DNA of 5,560 nt from contig JAIPFU010000114.1 of assembly GCA_021736505.1 (NCBI GenBank), positions 1 to 5,560 of the forward strand, in the 5' to 3' direction. The first letter of the stretch is position 1; each line of letters begins with the position of its first letter. Positions 1-5,446 of this stretch are shown piece after piece. A program made the translations under genes and the position numbers. The DNA is from Spirochaetia bacterium (GTDB taxonomy: Bacteria; Spirochaetota; Spirochaetia; PWKH01). Under the pieces are notes generated by a model. The model ran no database searches and was not told where the DNA came from. It saw nothing but the letters and a program-made list of their open reading frames with translations.

Positions 1-1
1 A

Positions 2-907
2 TTTTTTCTCCATATAGCGTATAATGCGCCTCATTTTCCAATTCAGGCGCCTGCTGAAGATCTTAAGTACTATACAGAAAAAGGTTCTTATACGCAGGCT
101 GTAAGTACCTTATATGCCATGATCGAAAGGATGGATAAGGGAATAGGTCGGATTTTAGATGAAATTAAAAAACAGGGCCTTGAGAATAATACGATTGTTG
201 TTTTTACCAGTGATAACGGTCCTGATTTTGGCGGAGAAGGGGAAGACAGTCTAAAGAGATATAATTGTAATTACCGGGGAGCAAAAACATTAGTGTATGA
301 AGGGGGAATAAGAGTTCCCTTGATAATACAATGGCCGGAAGCTTTAGGATCCGGAATTACATGTGATGAAATTGTTCATATGACGGATTGGTATTCCACT
401 CTTTTATCTGTATGCGGTGTTTCTGTTCCGAATGAAAATGAGATAGACGGTGAAAACATATTTCCCCTTCTACAAGGTAATAAAGAAAGCCGCAGCGGTA
501 GAAAGATTTTCTGGCAGTGGAACAGATTTACTCCTTTTGTTGAATCAAATGCTGCTGTTCGGGACGGTTCATGGAAACTTGTGCAGCCGGAGGTTAACTC
601 TGTTATGCCTTCAAATGATCCTCAGAGTATTGTTGATATGGATGTTGACGCAAAGTATACAAAACAAGGGGATACAGTCTGTGAACCAGAAAAGATACCG
701 ATCCGAACACGTCCGAAACCTGCAGCACCGCTGCTTTTTAATCTTGAATCTGATCCGGAAGAGAAGTTTGATGTTTCTTCAACGCATCAGCAGAGGACTC
801 AACGGATGATGAATGAGTTAATCGACTGGTTCAGCCATGTTGAATCAGATCGACAGAGACCCTTAGGCGAAAAACTCATTCATTCCTATCGTCATATTGA
901 AGGTTGA
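2..907 (+). CDS. Sulfatase (arylsulfatase family), C-terminal part, 5'-truncated by window edge
   Basis: This is the C-terminal 301 residues of a type I sulfatase, an alkaline-phosphatase-fold enzyme that hydrolyses sulfate esters. The reading frame is open from base 2 and ends at a TGA at 905-907; the Met at 119 is internal. Visible family residues, numbered from base 2, are His11 in 'NAPHFP' (the substrate-binding histidine region), Asp71-Asn72 in 'TSDNGP' (calcium ligands) and Lys95 in 'RGAKTLVYEGGIRVP' (active-site lysine). A typical C-terminal tail 'LFNLESDPEEKFDV' follows. The N-terminal third with the C/S-x-P-x-R formylglycine motif lies outside the window, so cysteine- or serine-type maturation and any signal peptide cannot be judged. 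The substrate is unknown; such enzymes commonly act on sulfated polysaccharides. Its codons are AT-richer than those of pgi. It converges with pgi and is not in an operon with it. Confidence 0.95.
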   Translation, partial: FFLHIAYNAPHFPIQAPAEDLKYYTEKGSYTQAVSTLYAMIERMDKGIGRILDEIKKQGLENNTIVVFTSDNGPDFGGEGEDSLKRYNCNYRGAKTLVYEGGIRVPLIIQWPEALGSGITCDEIVHMTDWYSTLLSVCGVSVPNENEIDGENIFPLLQGNKESRSGRKIFWQWNRFTPFVESNAAVRDGSWKLVQPEVNSVMPSNDPQSIVDMDVDAKYTKQGDTVCEPEKIPIRTRPKPAAPLLFNLESDPEEKFDVSSTHQQRTQRMMNELIDWFSHVESDRQRPLGEKLIHSYRHIEG

Positions 908-943
908 AACTTATATATGCAAGAACATATGTAAAACTAAAAT

Positions 944-2581
944 CTAATTCATCAGCTGCGCAAAATAGGCATCCAGCAGCGGGTCGGAACCGGACTCCGT
1001 ATCTGAGGCGAGCACCTGCTTCGTCAGCACCTTGCCGAGCTGCACTCCCTCTTGATCGAAGGAGTTAATATTCCAAATAAAACCCTGAAACATCACCTTA
1101 TTCTCAAAATGGGCAAGGAGAGCGCCGAGAGTTTTCGGCGTCAGTCGGTCTCCAACAAGGAGGCTTGAGGGTCTGCCGCCGGGAAAATGTCTATTTCGGT
1201 TCTCATCCTCTTTGCCCCGGGCGAAAGCAATGATCTGAGCAGTCAGGTTTGCCTGGAGTTTCGCGTGGCTTGAAGGAGCTCCGCCTCTTTTTACCTTGTC
1301 AGCAGTATCAGCGCTGTCAATCGTATCAATACCGTACTGGCTGGAACGGAAGGCGATGAATTGCAGCGGAACGATGTCCGTTCCCTGATGCAGGAGTTGG
1401 TAAAACGAGTGCTGTCCATTTGTGCCGGGTTCCCCGAAAATGACAGGGCCAGTGCTATAGCTGACAGGCTTCCCGTCACGGTTTACCTGTTTCCCGTTGC
1501 TTTCCATATCAAGCTGCTGCAAGTGTGCCGGGAAACGACTCAGCGCCTGGGAGTAGGGCAGTACAGCGGTGGCTGGATAGTGCAGCACATTGCGCAGGTA
1601 GACCCCAATGAGGGCATCCATCAAGGCTGCATTCTTTTGAATGTCCCGTTCCAGGGCGAGGCTGTCCGCCTCATGGGCGCCGGCCAGGAATTCCCTGAAG
1701 ACATCCGGTCCGAAAGCAAGGCTGAGCACCAGACCGCCAACAGCGCTGGATGAAGAGTATCGTCCGCCGATATAATCATCAATAAAAAAGCTGTCCAGAA
1801 AATCTGAAGAATCAGCCAGTGGACTGCTCTTACTGGTGACCGCAGTCATATGGCAGGCGGGGTTCAGTTTTTCACCGGTCCGTCGGCTATAGTCGTCCAT
1901 CAGTTGTAAGGCCAGGTCGCGGTTAGTCAGAGTCTCCTGGGTGGTTCCGCTCTTGCTGACCAGGATAAAGAGGGTCTCTGAAAAGTCCAAATCCCCGAGA
2001 ACCGCTGCGGCATCATCAGGATCAACATTGGAAATAAAGCGCGCCTGCATCTTCTCTCCCGTTTCGGAAGCCTGCACATAGCCTTTGAGAGCCAGGTAGA
2101 GCGCCCTCGGTCCGAGATCTGAGCCGCCGATACCGATTTGTACCACCGTCTTGAAGGGCTTTCCCGTGGAACCGCGGATTTCGCCGTTATGAATCATCCC
2201 AGCAAAATCACCAATTCTCCGGAACTGCTCGCTGTAAAATTCCGCCTTATTTTCGCCGTCTGCCTCAACGGTTTTTCCAAGCTGCCCCCTCAGCAGATGA
2301 TGCAGCACCCGTCGGGACTCTCCGGTGTTCATGACTCTGCCGTTCAGGAGAGCCTGATATTTATCTACAGCCTGAACCTCATCGGCCAACTTCTGCAGAA
2401 TCTCCTGAATGCCAGTATCTATTGGCATAGCTGCGTAATTGTATGTGAGAGATGCTCCCGCAGGAATCTGCTTTTCAGCAATTCGCTTCGCACTCAAGAG
2501 ATCCGCAATATTCTTTCTCTCAGCCTTTGCGAGCTCGGGAAAAGTTTTTGTTTTATCAAGATTTGTATAATGTATATTCAT
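944..2581 (-). CDS. pgi: Glucose-6-phosphate isomerase
   Basis: Interconverts glucose 6-phosphate and fructose 6-phosphate in the cytoplasm (glycolysis and gluconeogenesis). The protein is 545 residues, close to the roughly 549 of the E. coli-type enzyme, and appears complete, ending in TAG. Motifs: the SIS-domain phosphate loops 'IGIGGSDLGPRAL' (149-161) and 'SKSGTTQET' (209-217); family signature 1 'DYIGGRYSSSSAVG' (269-282); 'MESNGK' with the likely catalytic base Glu360; 'GTNGQHSFYQ' with His391, the ring-opening histidine; and signature 2 'FDQEGVQLGK' (508-517) with Lys517, in which the usual Glu of 'GVE' is Gln. The start chosen is the ATG at 2581-2579. It has a GGAGG five bases upstream and gives a normal family N-terminus. 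The frame stays open upstream into the repeat array to a TTG at 2731, which would add 50 unnatural low-complexity residues. Gene order is argR then pgi on the same strand, separated by a 335-base repeat-rich gap, so separate transcription is likely. Confidence 0.98.
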   Translation of the reverse strand: MNIHYTNLDKTKTFPELAKAERKNIADLLSAKRIAEKQIPAGASLTYNYAAMPIDTGIQEILQKLADEVQAVDKYQALLNGRVMNTGESRRVLHHLLRGQLGKTVEADGENKAEFYSEQFRRIGDFAGMIHNGEIRGSTGKPFKTVVQIGIGGSDLGPRALYLALKGYVQASETGEKMQARFISNVDPDDAAAVLGDLDFSETLFILVSKSGTTQETLTNRDLALQLMDDYSRRTGEKLNPACHMTAVTSKSSPLADSSDFLDSFFIDDYIGGRYSSSSAVGGLVLSLAFGPDVFREFLAGAHEADSLALERDIQKNAALMDALIGVYLRNVLHYPATAVLPYSQALSRFPAHLQQLDMESNGKQVNRDGKPVSYSTGPVIFGEPGTNGQHSFYQLLHQGTDIVPLQFIAFRSSQYGIDTIDSADTADKVKRGGAPSSHAKLQANLTAQIIAFARGKEDENRNRHFPGGRPSSLLVGDRLTPKTLGALLAHFENKVMFQGFIWNINSFDQEGVQLGKVLTKQVLASDTESGSDPLLDAYFAQLMN

Positions 2582-2586
2582 ATAAG

Positions 2587-2591
2587 CCTCC
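2587..2591 (-). promoter_or_regulatory. Ribosome binding site deciding the pgi start
   Basis: On the minus strand this reads GGAGG, with five bases (CTTAT) before the ATG at 2581-2579. No comparable site stands in front of the TTG/GTG codons inside the repeat array, so this site supports the 545-residue Pgi over the longer 595-residue reading. The RBS sits within another ATG (2593-2591) that is in frame, four codons upstream (M-E-A-Y-M), but that ATG has no Shine-Dalgarno of its own. Confidence 0.8.
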
Positions 2592-2604
2592 ATACGAACC
2601 AACG

Positions 2605-2644
2605 AATGTGGATTTTTTCTCCGAAATGTTGATTTTTTCTCCGA
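2605..2644. repeat. Two tandem copies of a 20-base element
   Basis: Copies at 2605-2624 and 2625-2644 read AATGTKGATTTTTTCTCCGA and differ only at one position (G at 2610, T at 2630). They lie in the presumed 5' untranslated region of pgi, 24 bases beyond its start codon. On the pgi-sense strand each copy reads as a GGAG followed by an A-tract. Immediately next to the first copy, 2595-2606 (CGAACCAACGAA) matches the larger CAACGAAC array further upstream, so array-type sequence flanks this duplication on both sides. Confidence 0.85.
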
Positions 2645-2670
2645 GACCGAATCCAAAACCAGCGAACCCA

Positions 2671-2821
2671 CCCAACCAACCAACGAACCAACGAACCAAC
2701 GAACCAACGAACCAACGAACCAACGAACCAACGAACCAACGAACTAACCAACGAACCAACCAACCAACTAACTACCAACCTACCAACCAACCAACCAACT
2801 AACTAACTACCAACCAACCAC
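2671..2821. repeat. NAAC tetranucleotide / CAACGAAC octanucleotide tandem array
   Basis: The block is built almost entirely from four-base words CAAC, GAAC, TAAC and C/TACC. Its core, 2681-2744, is eight uninterrupted perfect copies of the octamer CAACGAAC. A TAAC interruption (2745-2748) and one more octamer (2749-2756) follow, then degenerate CAAC, TAAC and TACC words to about 2821. On the pgi-sense strand the octamer is GTTCGTTG. Three octamers are 24 bases, so any translation gives an eight-residue period VRWFVGSL. A perfect short-unit array like this is prone to slipped-strand copy-number change. It separates argR from pgi and would lie in the pgi leader if the promoter is upstream of it. 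It is not a CRISPR array: there are no spacers and the units are too short. Confidence 0.92.
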
Positions 2822-2824
2822 CCC

Positions 2825-2833
2825 ATCATACCA
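2825..2833 (-). promoter_or_regulatory. Candidate extended -10 promoter element for pgi
   Basis: On the minus strand this reads TGGTATGAT, an extended -10 (TGn followed by TATGAT, five of six matches to TATAAT). I see no good -35 at the right distance, which is tolerated for extended -10 promoters. Transcription from here would start at about 2818 and run straight through the repeat array, leaving a pgi leader of roughly 235 bases. This rests on a single short motif, and a promoter between the array and pgi cannot be excluded. Confidence 0.3.
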
Positions 2834-2916
2834 TCATAAGCGAATTACATGAAGAGTTTCGTGTGTTGATTGCATCTACGAAATTAAAAAAAGTGAATGC
2901 TGGTTTCTGGTAGAGT

Positions 2917-3387
2917 TCAGGTGTCCACTTCCGGAATGCGCTTGTTGAAGCTTTCGATGAGGTCCTCCTTCGTCATCCCCTCTCTGAGAATGATGAAGAT
3001 AGTATCGTCTCCGGCTACGGAGCCCAGGATTTCAGGAATGGAGAGAATGTCCAGCGCCAGGGCAACGCTGTCTGCATGCCCCTGCCGTGTCTTGATAACC
3101 CCGATATTGCTGCTGAACTCAATGGAGAGAACCCCGCGCCGTACATCCTGAATGTAGCTTTTTTCCGATTCAGAGATGAGTTCCTTTTCCGGCAGCGCAT
3201 AATAATACCCCGTCCAGCCGTCAGAAATTTTCCCTACCTTGAGCATTTTCAAATCCCGCGACAAAGTTGCCTGGGTTACCATGTAACCGTCCCTTGACAG
3301 CAGCTCCAGCAGCGACTCCTGACTCTCGATACGATTATTCTTGATAAGTTCCTTGATTTTATTCAGCCGATTCTGACGTTCCCGCAT
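2917..3387 (-). CDS. argR: Arginine repressor ArgR
   Basis: Arginine-responsive transcription factor of the ArgR/AhrC family, 156 residues, the usual length. It normally acts as a hexamer that binds ARG boxes when arginine is bound. The N-terminal winged helix (about 1-65) carries the characteristic recognition segment 'VTQATLSRDLKML' (37-49). The C-terminal oligomerisation and arginine-binding domain (about 78-156) carries 'QGHADSVALALD' (102-113) and 'GSVAGDDTIFII' (122-133), where the two adjacent Asp residues (127-128) are the expected arginine contacts. The ATG at 3387-3385 is preceded by a G-rich Shine-Dalgarno-like run (GGGGGGA on the minus strand, centred near 3399). No arginine biosynthesis or catabolism gene is in the window, so its regulon cannot be read here, but a pair of operator-like palindromes directly upstream suggests it represses its own transcription. 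TGA ends the gene at 2919-2917. Confidence 0.97.
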   Translation of the reverse strand: MRERQNRLNKIKELIKNNRIESQESLLELLSRDGYMVTQATLSRDLKMLKVGKISDGWTGYYYALPEKELISESEKSYIQDVRRGVLSIEFSSNIGVIKTRQGHADSVALALDILSIPEILGSVAGDDTIFIILREGMTKEDLIESFNKRIPEVDT

Positions 3388-3407
3388 CTATCCATCCCCC
3401 CAGGGTA

Positions 3408-3425
3408 CCTGTATATTTATACTAT
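3408..3425. promoter_or_regulatory. Candidate ARG box 1 (ArgR operator)
   Basis: The core at 3411-3422, GTATATTTATAC, is a perfect inverted repeat (GTATA / TATAC around two bases). Expanded to 18 bases it fits the known ARG box pattern WNTGAATWWWWATTCANW closely, differing mainly by TGTAT for TGAAT and its mirror change. It lies 20-40 bases upstream of the argR start codon. The target is inferred from the neighbouring argR gene and the family consensus. Confidence 0.7.
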
Positions 3426-3454
3426 AGTATCGTATATCTATACAAAAATGTCCA
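3416..3454 (-). promoter_or_regulatory. Candidate argR promoter overlapping the ARG boxes
   Basis: On the minus strand a -10-like TATAAA lies at 3421-3416. Eighteen bases further upstream is a TTGTAT at 3445-3440, and a better -35-like TGGACA at 3454-3449 could instead pair with a GATACT or TACTAT -10 nearer to it. The AT-rich palindromes make the exact hexamers ambiguous. Every plausible choice overlaps one or both ARG boxes, so ArgR binding would block RNA polymerase, as expected for autorepression. Confidence 0.4.
3429..3446. promoter_or_regulatory. Candidate ARG box 2 (ArgR operator)
   Basis: The core at 3432-3443, GTATATCTATAC, is a second perfect inverted repeat with the same arms as box 1. 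Its centre (3437.5) is exactly 21 bases from the centre of box 1 (3416.5), so two 18-base boxes are separated by three bases. That is the standard spacing of paired ARG boxes bound by one ArgR hexamer on one face of the helix. It lies between divergent argR and birA, so it could in principle influence both. Confidence 0.7.
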
Positions 3455-3487
3455 GCTTGAAAATGATTCTTCAAGATGATTTACCCC

Positions 3488-3502
3488 TCCGCTCAGAGCG
3501 GA
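3488..3502 (+). promoter_or_regulatory. Small hairpin before the birA leader Shine-Dalgarno
   Basis: TCCGCT (3488-3493) and AGCGGA (3497-3502) form a perfect six-base-pair stem with a CAG loop. The overlapping CCTCC (3486-3490) is also complementary to the GGAGG of the Shine-Dalgarno at 3508-3512, so two mutually exclusive foldings are possible: the local hairpin with the SD exposed, or a CCTCC/GGAGG pairing with the SD hidden. The base pairing is seen in the sequence; any regulatory use is inference. Confidence 0.45.
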
Positions 3503-3517
3503 ATTGAGGAGGAATTC

Positions 3518-3538
3518 ATGATACAGGATGATGCCTGA
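3518..3538 (+). CDS. Six-codon leader ORF overlapping the birA start
   Basis: The ATG at 3518 follows the best Shine-Dalgarno in the window, AGGAGG at 3507-3512, at ideal five-base spacing. It encodes MIQDDA and stops at TGA 3536-3538. The stop lies just inside birA, whose possible ATG starts at 3528 and 3531 overlap the leader in another frame and are 15-18 bases from the same Shine-Dalgarno, which is too far for best use. The arrangement would suit translational coupling or re-initiation onto birA. An alternative is that ribosomes simply use this SD for birA at poor spacing. No run of biotin- or arginine-related codons suggests attenuation. Confidence 0.45.
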   Translation: MIQDDA

Positions 3539-4583
3539 GCGCTGGCGTATGGAGCTTTTTCTGAAAATGTGCCATAATTGCAGCACCATGGAAAACAGCA
3601 AGCAGCCAGCACCAAACGGACTCATTCTTCAACCCCGGGTGATGAACCCCTTTTCTCCCGGACCTGTCTGGTACTGCTCGGAAACTGACTCCACTATGGA
3701 GCTGGCGCATTCATTGTCGCGAAAAGCGCAGCAGTCAGGCACGGCATCCTCACCCGGGAAAGAAAAGGATACGGCGGAATTGGTGGTTCGTACTGACTAC
3801 CAGCGAAAAGGTCGGGGCAGGGTTCCCGGACGTGCATGGCAAGGGGAAGCTGGGCAGAATCTCATCACCACCATCGTACTGAAACGGGAACGGATACCCG
3901 GCTTGCTGCAGACAGTGCCGCTGCGCGTTGGCCTAGGGGTGCTGCACCTGCTGGAAAGCATAAAACAGGCGGGAAATTGTTCCGCCGAAGTACAGGTGAA
4001 ATGGCCCAATGATGTTCTGATAAGCGGGCGAAAAGTCTGCGGCATCCTCTGTGAGGGACGTGGTGACAGGGTACTCATTGGGATAGGCCTCAACGTCAAT
4101 CAGCGGAGTTTTCCGCCCCTCAAGCGTGAAGCATCGTCTCTGATACTGGAATTCGGAATGTCCTTTTCGGTGGAAAACCTCTTTCAGGAGCTGCTCTATT
4201 CTGTACAAAGCGCCCTGATAAATGCAGAGTGGCGCAGCGAACTGGATAAGCATCTTTACGGCAGAGGGCGGATAGCGGAATATATTCCTGGTGATGCCTA
4301 CGCTGATGAAATTCTCCGGGGACTTGTGATCGGTGTAGCTGAAGACGGTGCCCTGAGAATGGGGAAGCCCTCCAAGATAAAGCCCTCCGAGGTGAAAAAT
4401 CTTGACGGGAAGTACGCAGACGGAACAGGATCAGGAACAGGATCAGGAACAGGATCAGAAACAGGGTCAGCACCAGCATCAGCAAGGGCATCCGCAGCTG
4501 TATCTGCATCCGACGCCGGAGCACCGGCACAGCAGGAAGATGAGCGCCTTCTCTACGCAGGGGAGCTTGTCAGAATCATGTAA
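3528..4583 (+). CDS. birA: Biotin--[biotin carboxyl-carrier protein] ligase, without HTH domain
   Basis: Activates biotin with ATP to biotinyl-AMP and attaches it to a lysine of biotin-dependent carboxylases (cytoplasm). Motifs numbered from 3528: 'SETDSTMELA' (51-60), 'QRKGRGRVPGRAW' (92-104; the adenylate-binding loop, with one residue more than the common GRGRxGRxW), 'KWPNDVLISGRKVCGIL' (158-174, with the expected catalytic Lys169) and 'GIGLNVNQ' (185-192). The SH3-like C-terminal domain begins about 265 ('GLVIGVAEDGALRM') and ends with 'LLYAGELVRIM'. Between these two strands is a low-complexity G/T/S/A-rich insert (about 296-335) coded by a 12-base repeat. There is no N-terminal winged helix, so this is a monofunctional (group I) ligase that should not act as a biotin repressor. 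The start is uncertain: 3528, 3531, 3549, 3567 and 3588 are in frame, and none has an ideally spaced RBS. Adjacent argR is divergent. Confidence 0.95.
   Translation: MMPERWRMELFLKMCHNCSTMENSKQPAPNGLILQPRVMNPFSPGPVWYCSETDSTMELAHSLSRKAQQSGTASSPGKEKDTAELVVRTDYQRKGRGRVPGRAWQGEAGQNLITTIVLKRERIPGLLQTVPLRVGLGVLHLLESIKQAGNCSAEVQVKWPNDVLISGRKVCGILCEGRGDRVLIGIGLNVNQRSFPPLKREASSLILEFGMSFSVENLFQELLYSVQSALINAEWRSELDKHLYGRGRIAEYIPGDAYADEILRGLVIGVAEDGALRMGKPSKIKPSEVKNLDGKYADGTGSGTGSGTGSETGSAPASARASAAVSASDAGAPAQQEDERLLYAGELVRIM
4422..4493 (+). repeat. In-frame 12-base tandem repeat inside birA
   Basis: Three perfect copies of GGAACAGGATCA (4422-4433, 4434-4445, 4446-4457) are followed by a 10/12 copy (4458-4469) and two decaying copies (4470-4481, 4482-4493). 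They encode GTGS three times, then ETGS, APAS and ARAS. As the unit is four codons, copy-number change keeps the frame and only changes the length of a flexible loop within the C-terminal domain. The gradient from perfect to degenerate copies indicates recent local expansion at the 5' end of the tract. Confidence 0.9.
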
Positions 4584-4694
4584 GATCAGTACATTACATG
4601 AAAGGAGCGGATGCGCAGCGATGCAGCAGGCGGAAACACAGAGCGGAAGCATCAGCAAATACCAGAAAAACATACTGGAAAAAAGAAAAAAAGA

Positions 4695-4700
4695 GAGGAA
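4695..4700 (+). promoter_or_regulatory. Ribosome binding site deciding the HD-protein start
   Basis: GAGGAA lies seven bases before the ATG at 4708. The frame is open further upstream, to 4402 inside birA, and includes an ATG at 4621 whose nearest Shine-Dalgarno (AGGAG, 4603-4607) is 13 bases away. The 4708 start gives a normal HD-family N-terminus and avoids 29 to 102 lysine- or glutamine-rich residues unlike any domain I recognise. Confidence 0.7.
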
Positions 4701-4707
4701 TACAGTT

Positions 4708-5289
4708 ATGGCCGACATCACAAGAGAAAATACACTGAAACTTGTACAGCAGCACATCCATTCGGAGAACCTGATGAATCATATACTTGCTGTGGAGGCG
4801 GTGATGCGGTATTTTGCCCGTCAGTTTGGTGAGGATGAAGAGCTGTGGGGGAATATTGGGCTGGCCCATGATATAGATTATGAGGAGCACCCGGAAGAGC
4901 ATCTGCAGCATACCCGGCCGATTTTGGAAGAAGCCGGCTGGCCGGAGGATCACATCAGAGCAGTCCTTAGTCACGGCTGGACCATAGTAACAGATGTTGA
5001 ACCGAAAACCAGGCTGGAAAAGACTCTGTTCACCATAGACGAGCTGACGGGACTGGTTGCAGCGACGGCCATGGTTCGGCCTTCGAAAAGTGTCCTGGAT
5101 ATGAAGGCGAAGTCAGTGAAGAAGAAGTGGAAGACTCGTGCCTTTTCCGCCGGAGTTGACCGGGAACTAATTCAGAAGGGAGCAGATATGCTGGAAATGG
5201 AGCTTACCGACGTCATTACCTGGACGATCATGGGTATGCGGGAAGCAGCTGAGGAGATCGGCTTGAAGGGGACAGTAGAGAGCGCTTGA
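4708..5289 (+). CDS. HD-domain phosphohydrolase-like protein
   Basis: A 193-residue soluble protein with one HD domain, a metal-dependent fold used for hydrolysis of phosphate esters and nucleotides. Probable metal ligands are His25 ('NLMNHILAVE'), His54-Asp55 ('GLAHDIDYEEHPEEH') and Asp111 ('FTIDELTGLV'). A further conserved-looking His89 lies in 'VLSHGW', which suggests a compact one-domain enzyme of the 'predicted HD-superfamily hydrolase' type. After the core comes a basic stretch 'KAKSVKKKWKTRAFSAGV' (134-150), which could contact a phosphorylated substrate, and a C-terminal helix. There is no GGDEF, RelA/SpoT, CRISPR Cas3 or tRNA-nucleotidyltransferase domain, so those HD roles can be set aside. 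The substrate is unknown. It lies 124 bases after birA on the same strand and may be co-transcribed; I see no terminator hairpin between them. It ends at TGA 5287-5289. Confidence 0.88.
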   Translation: MADITRENTLKLVQQHIHSENLMNHILAVEAVMRYFARQFGEDEELWGNIGLAHDIDYEEHPEEHLQHTRPILEEAGWPEDHIRAVLSHGWTIVTDVEPKTRLEKTLFTIDELTGLVAATAMVRPSKSVLDMKAKSVKKKWKTRAFSAGVDRELIQKGADMLEMELTDVITWTIMGMREAAEEIGLKGTVESA

Positions 5290-5446
5290 TTAAAGACCTA
5301 TCAATTTTGGGCGGTTTGAATTAAGAGCTATTGAATAGAGATCATCTGAATTGTGCATATGACCGAGTGAAAACATGGTGATTTACTAATTTTTAGAACT
5401 TCGCAGTAAATTCTGCTAATGGAAATAAAATTTTTGCATTTTTTTG

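Noticed and set aside
908..943. Bidirectional terminator between the sulfatase and pgi
   Set aside because: Only a weak five-base ATATG/CATAT pairing is present, with no T-run; not supportable.
1361..1753. 130-codon ORF antisense to pgi
   Set aside because: It lies wholly inside the conserved pgi coding sequence on the opposite strand, with no protein motif; a shadow ORF.
2138..2632. 164-codon ORF antisense to the pgi 5' end
   Set aside because: Antisense shadow of a well-conserved gene; no RBS or domain.
2582..2731. N-terminal 50-residue extension of Pgi starting at TTG 2731
   Set aside because: It is translated low-complexity repeat with no RBS; the ATG at 2581 has GGAGG at good spacing and gives the normal family length.
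2671..2821. CRISPR array
   Set aside because: The units are 4-8 bases in direct contact with no unique spacers, and no cas genes are present.
2857..2883. Inverted repeat TTTCGT / ACGAAA as an argR terminator
   Set aside because: On the argR-sense strand the T-run precedes the hairpin instead of following it, and the loop is 15 bases, so it is not an intrinsic terminator.
3456..3475. Third ARG box or operator (CTTGAA..TTCAAG, containing TGAA-AATG-ATTC)
   Set aside because: The half-sites are two bases too close to match the ARG box pattern, and the palindrome is only six bases per arm with an eight-base loop; likely chance in AT-rich DNA.
4402..4707. Upstream extension of the HD gene (glutamine-rich 102 residues)
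   Set aside because: It lies inside birA in another frame, its low complexity is a shifted reading of the birA 12-base repeat, and the 4708 ATG has its own RBS.
4611..4832. Small ORF of 73 codons preceded by AGGAG
   Set aside because: It overlaps the first 40 codons of the HD gene in another frame, the SD spacing is only three bases, and the product has no recognisable features.
5290..5345. Degenerate direct repeats (ATTAAAGACCTAT against ATTAAGAGCTAT)
   Set aside because: The match is short and imperfect in AT-rich sequence, with no regular period.
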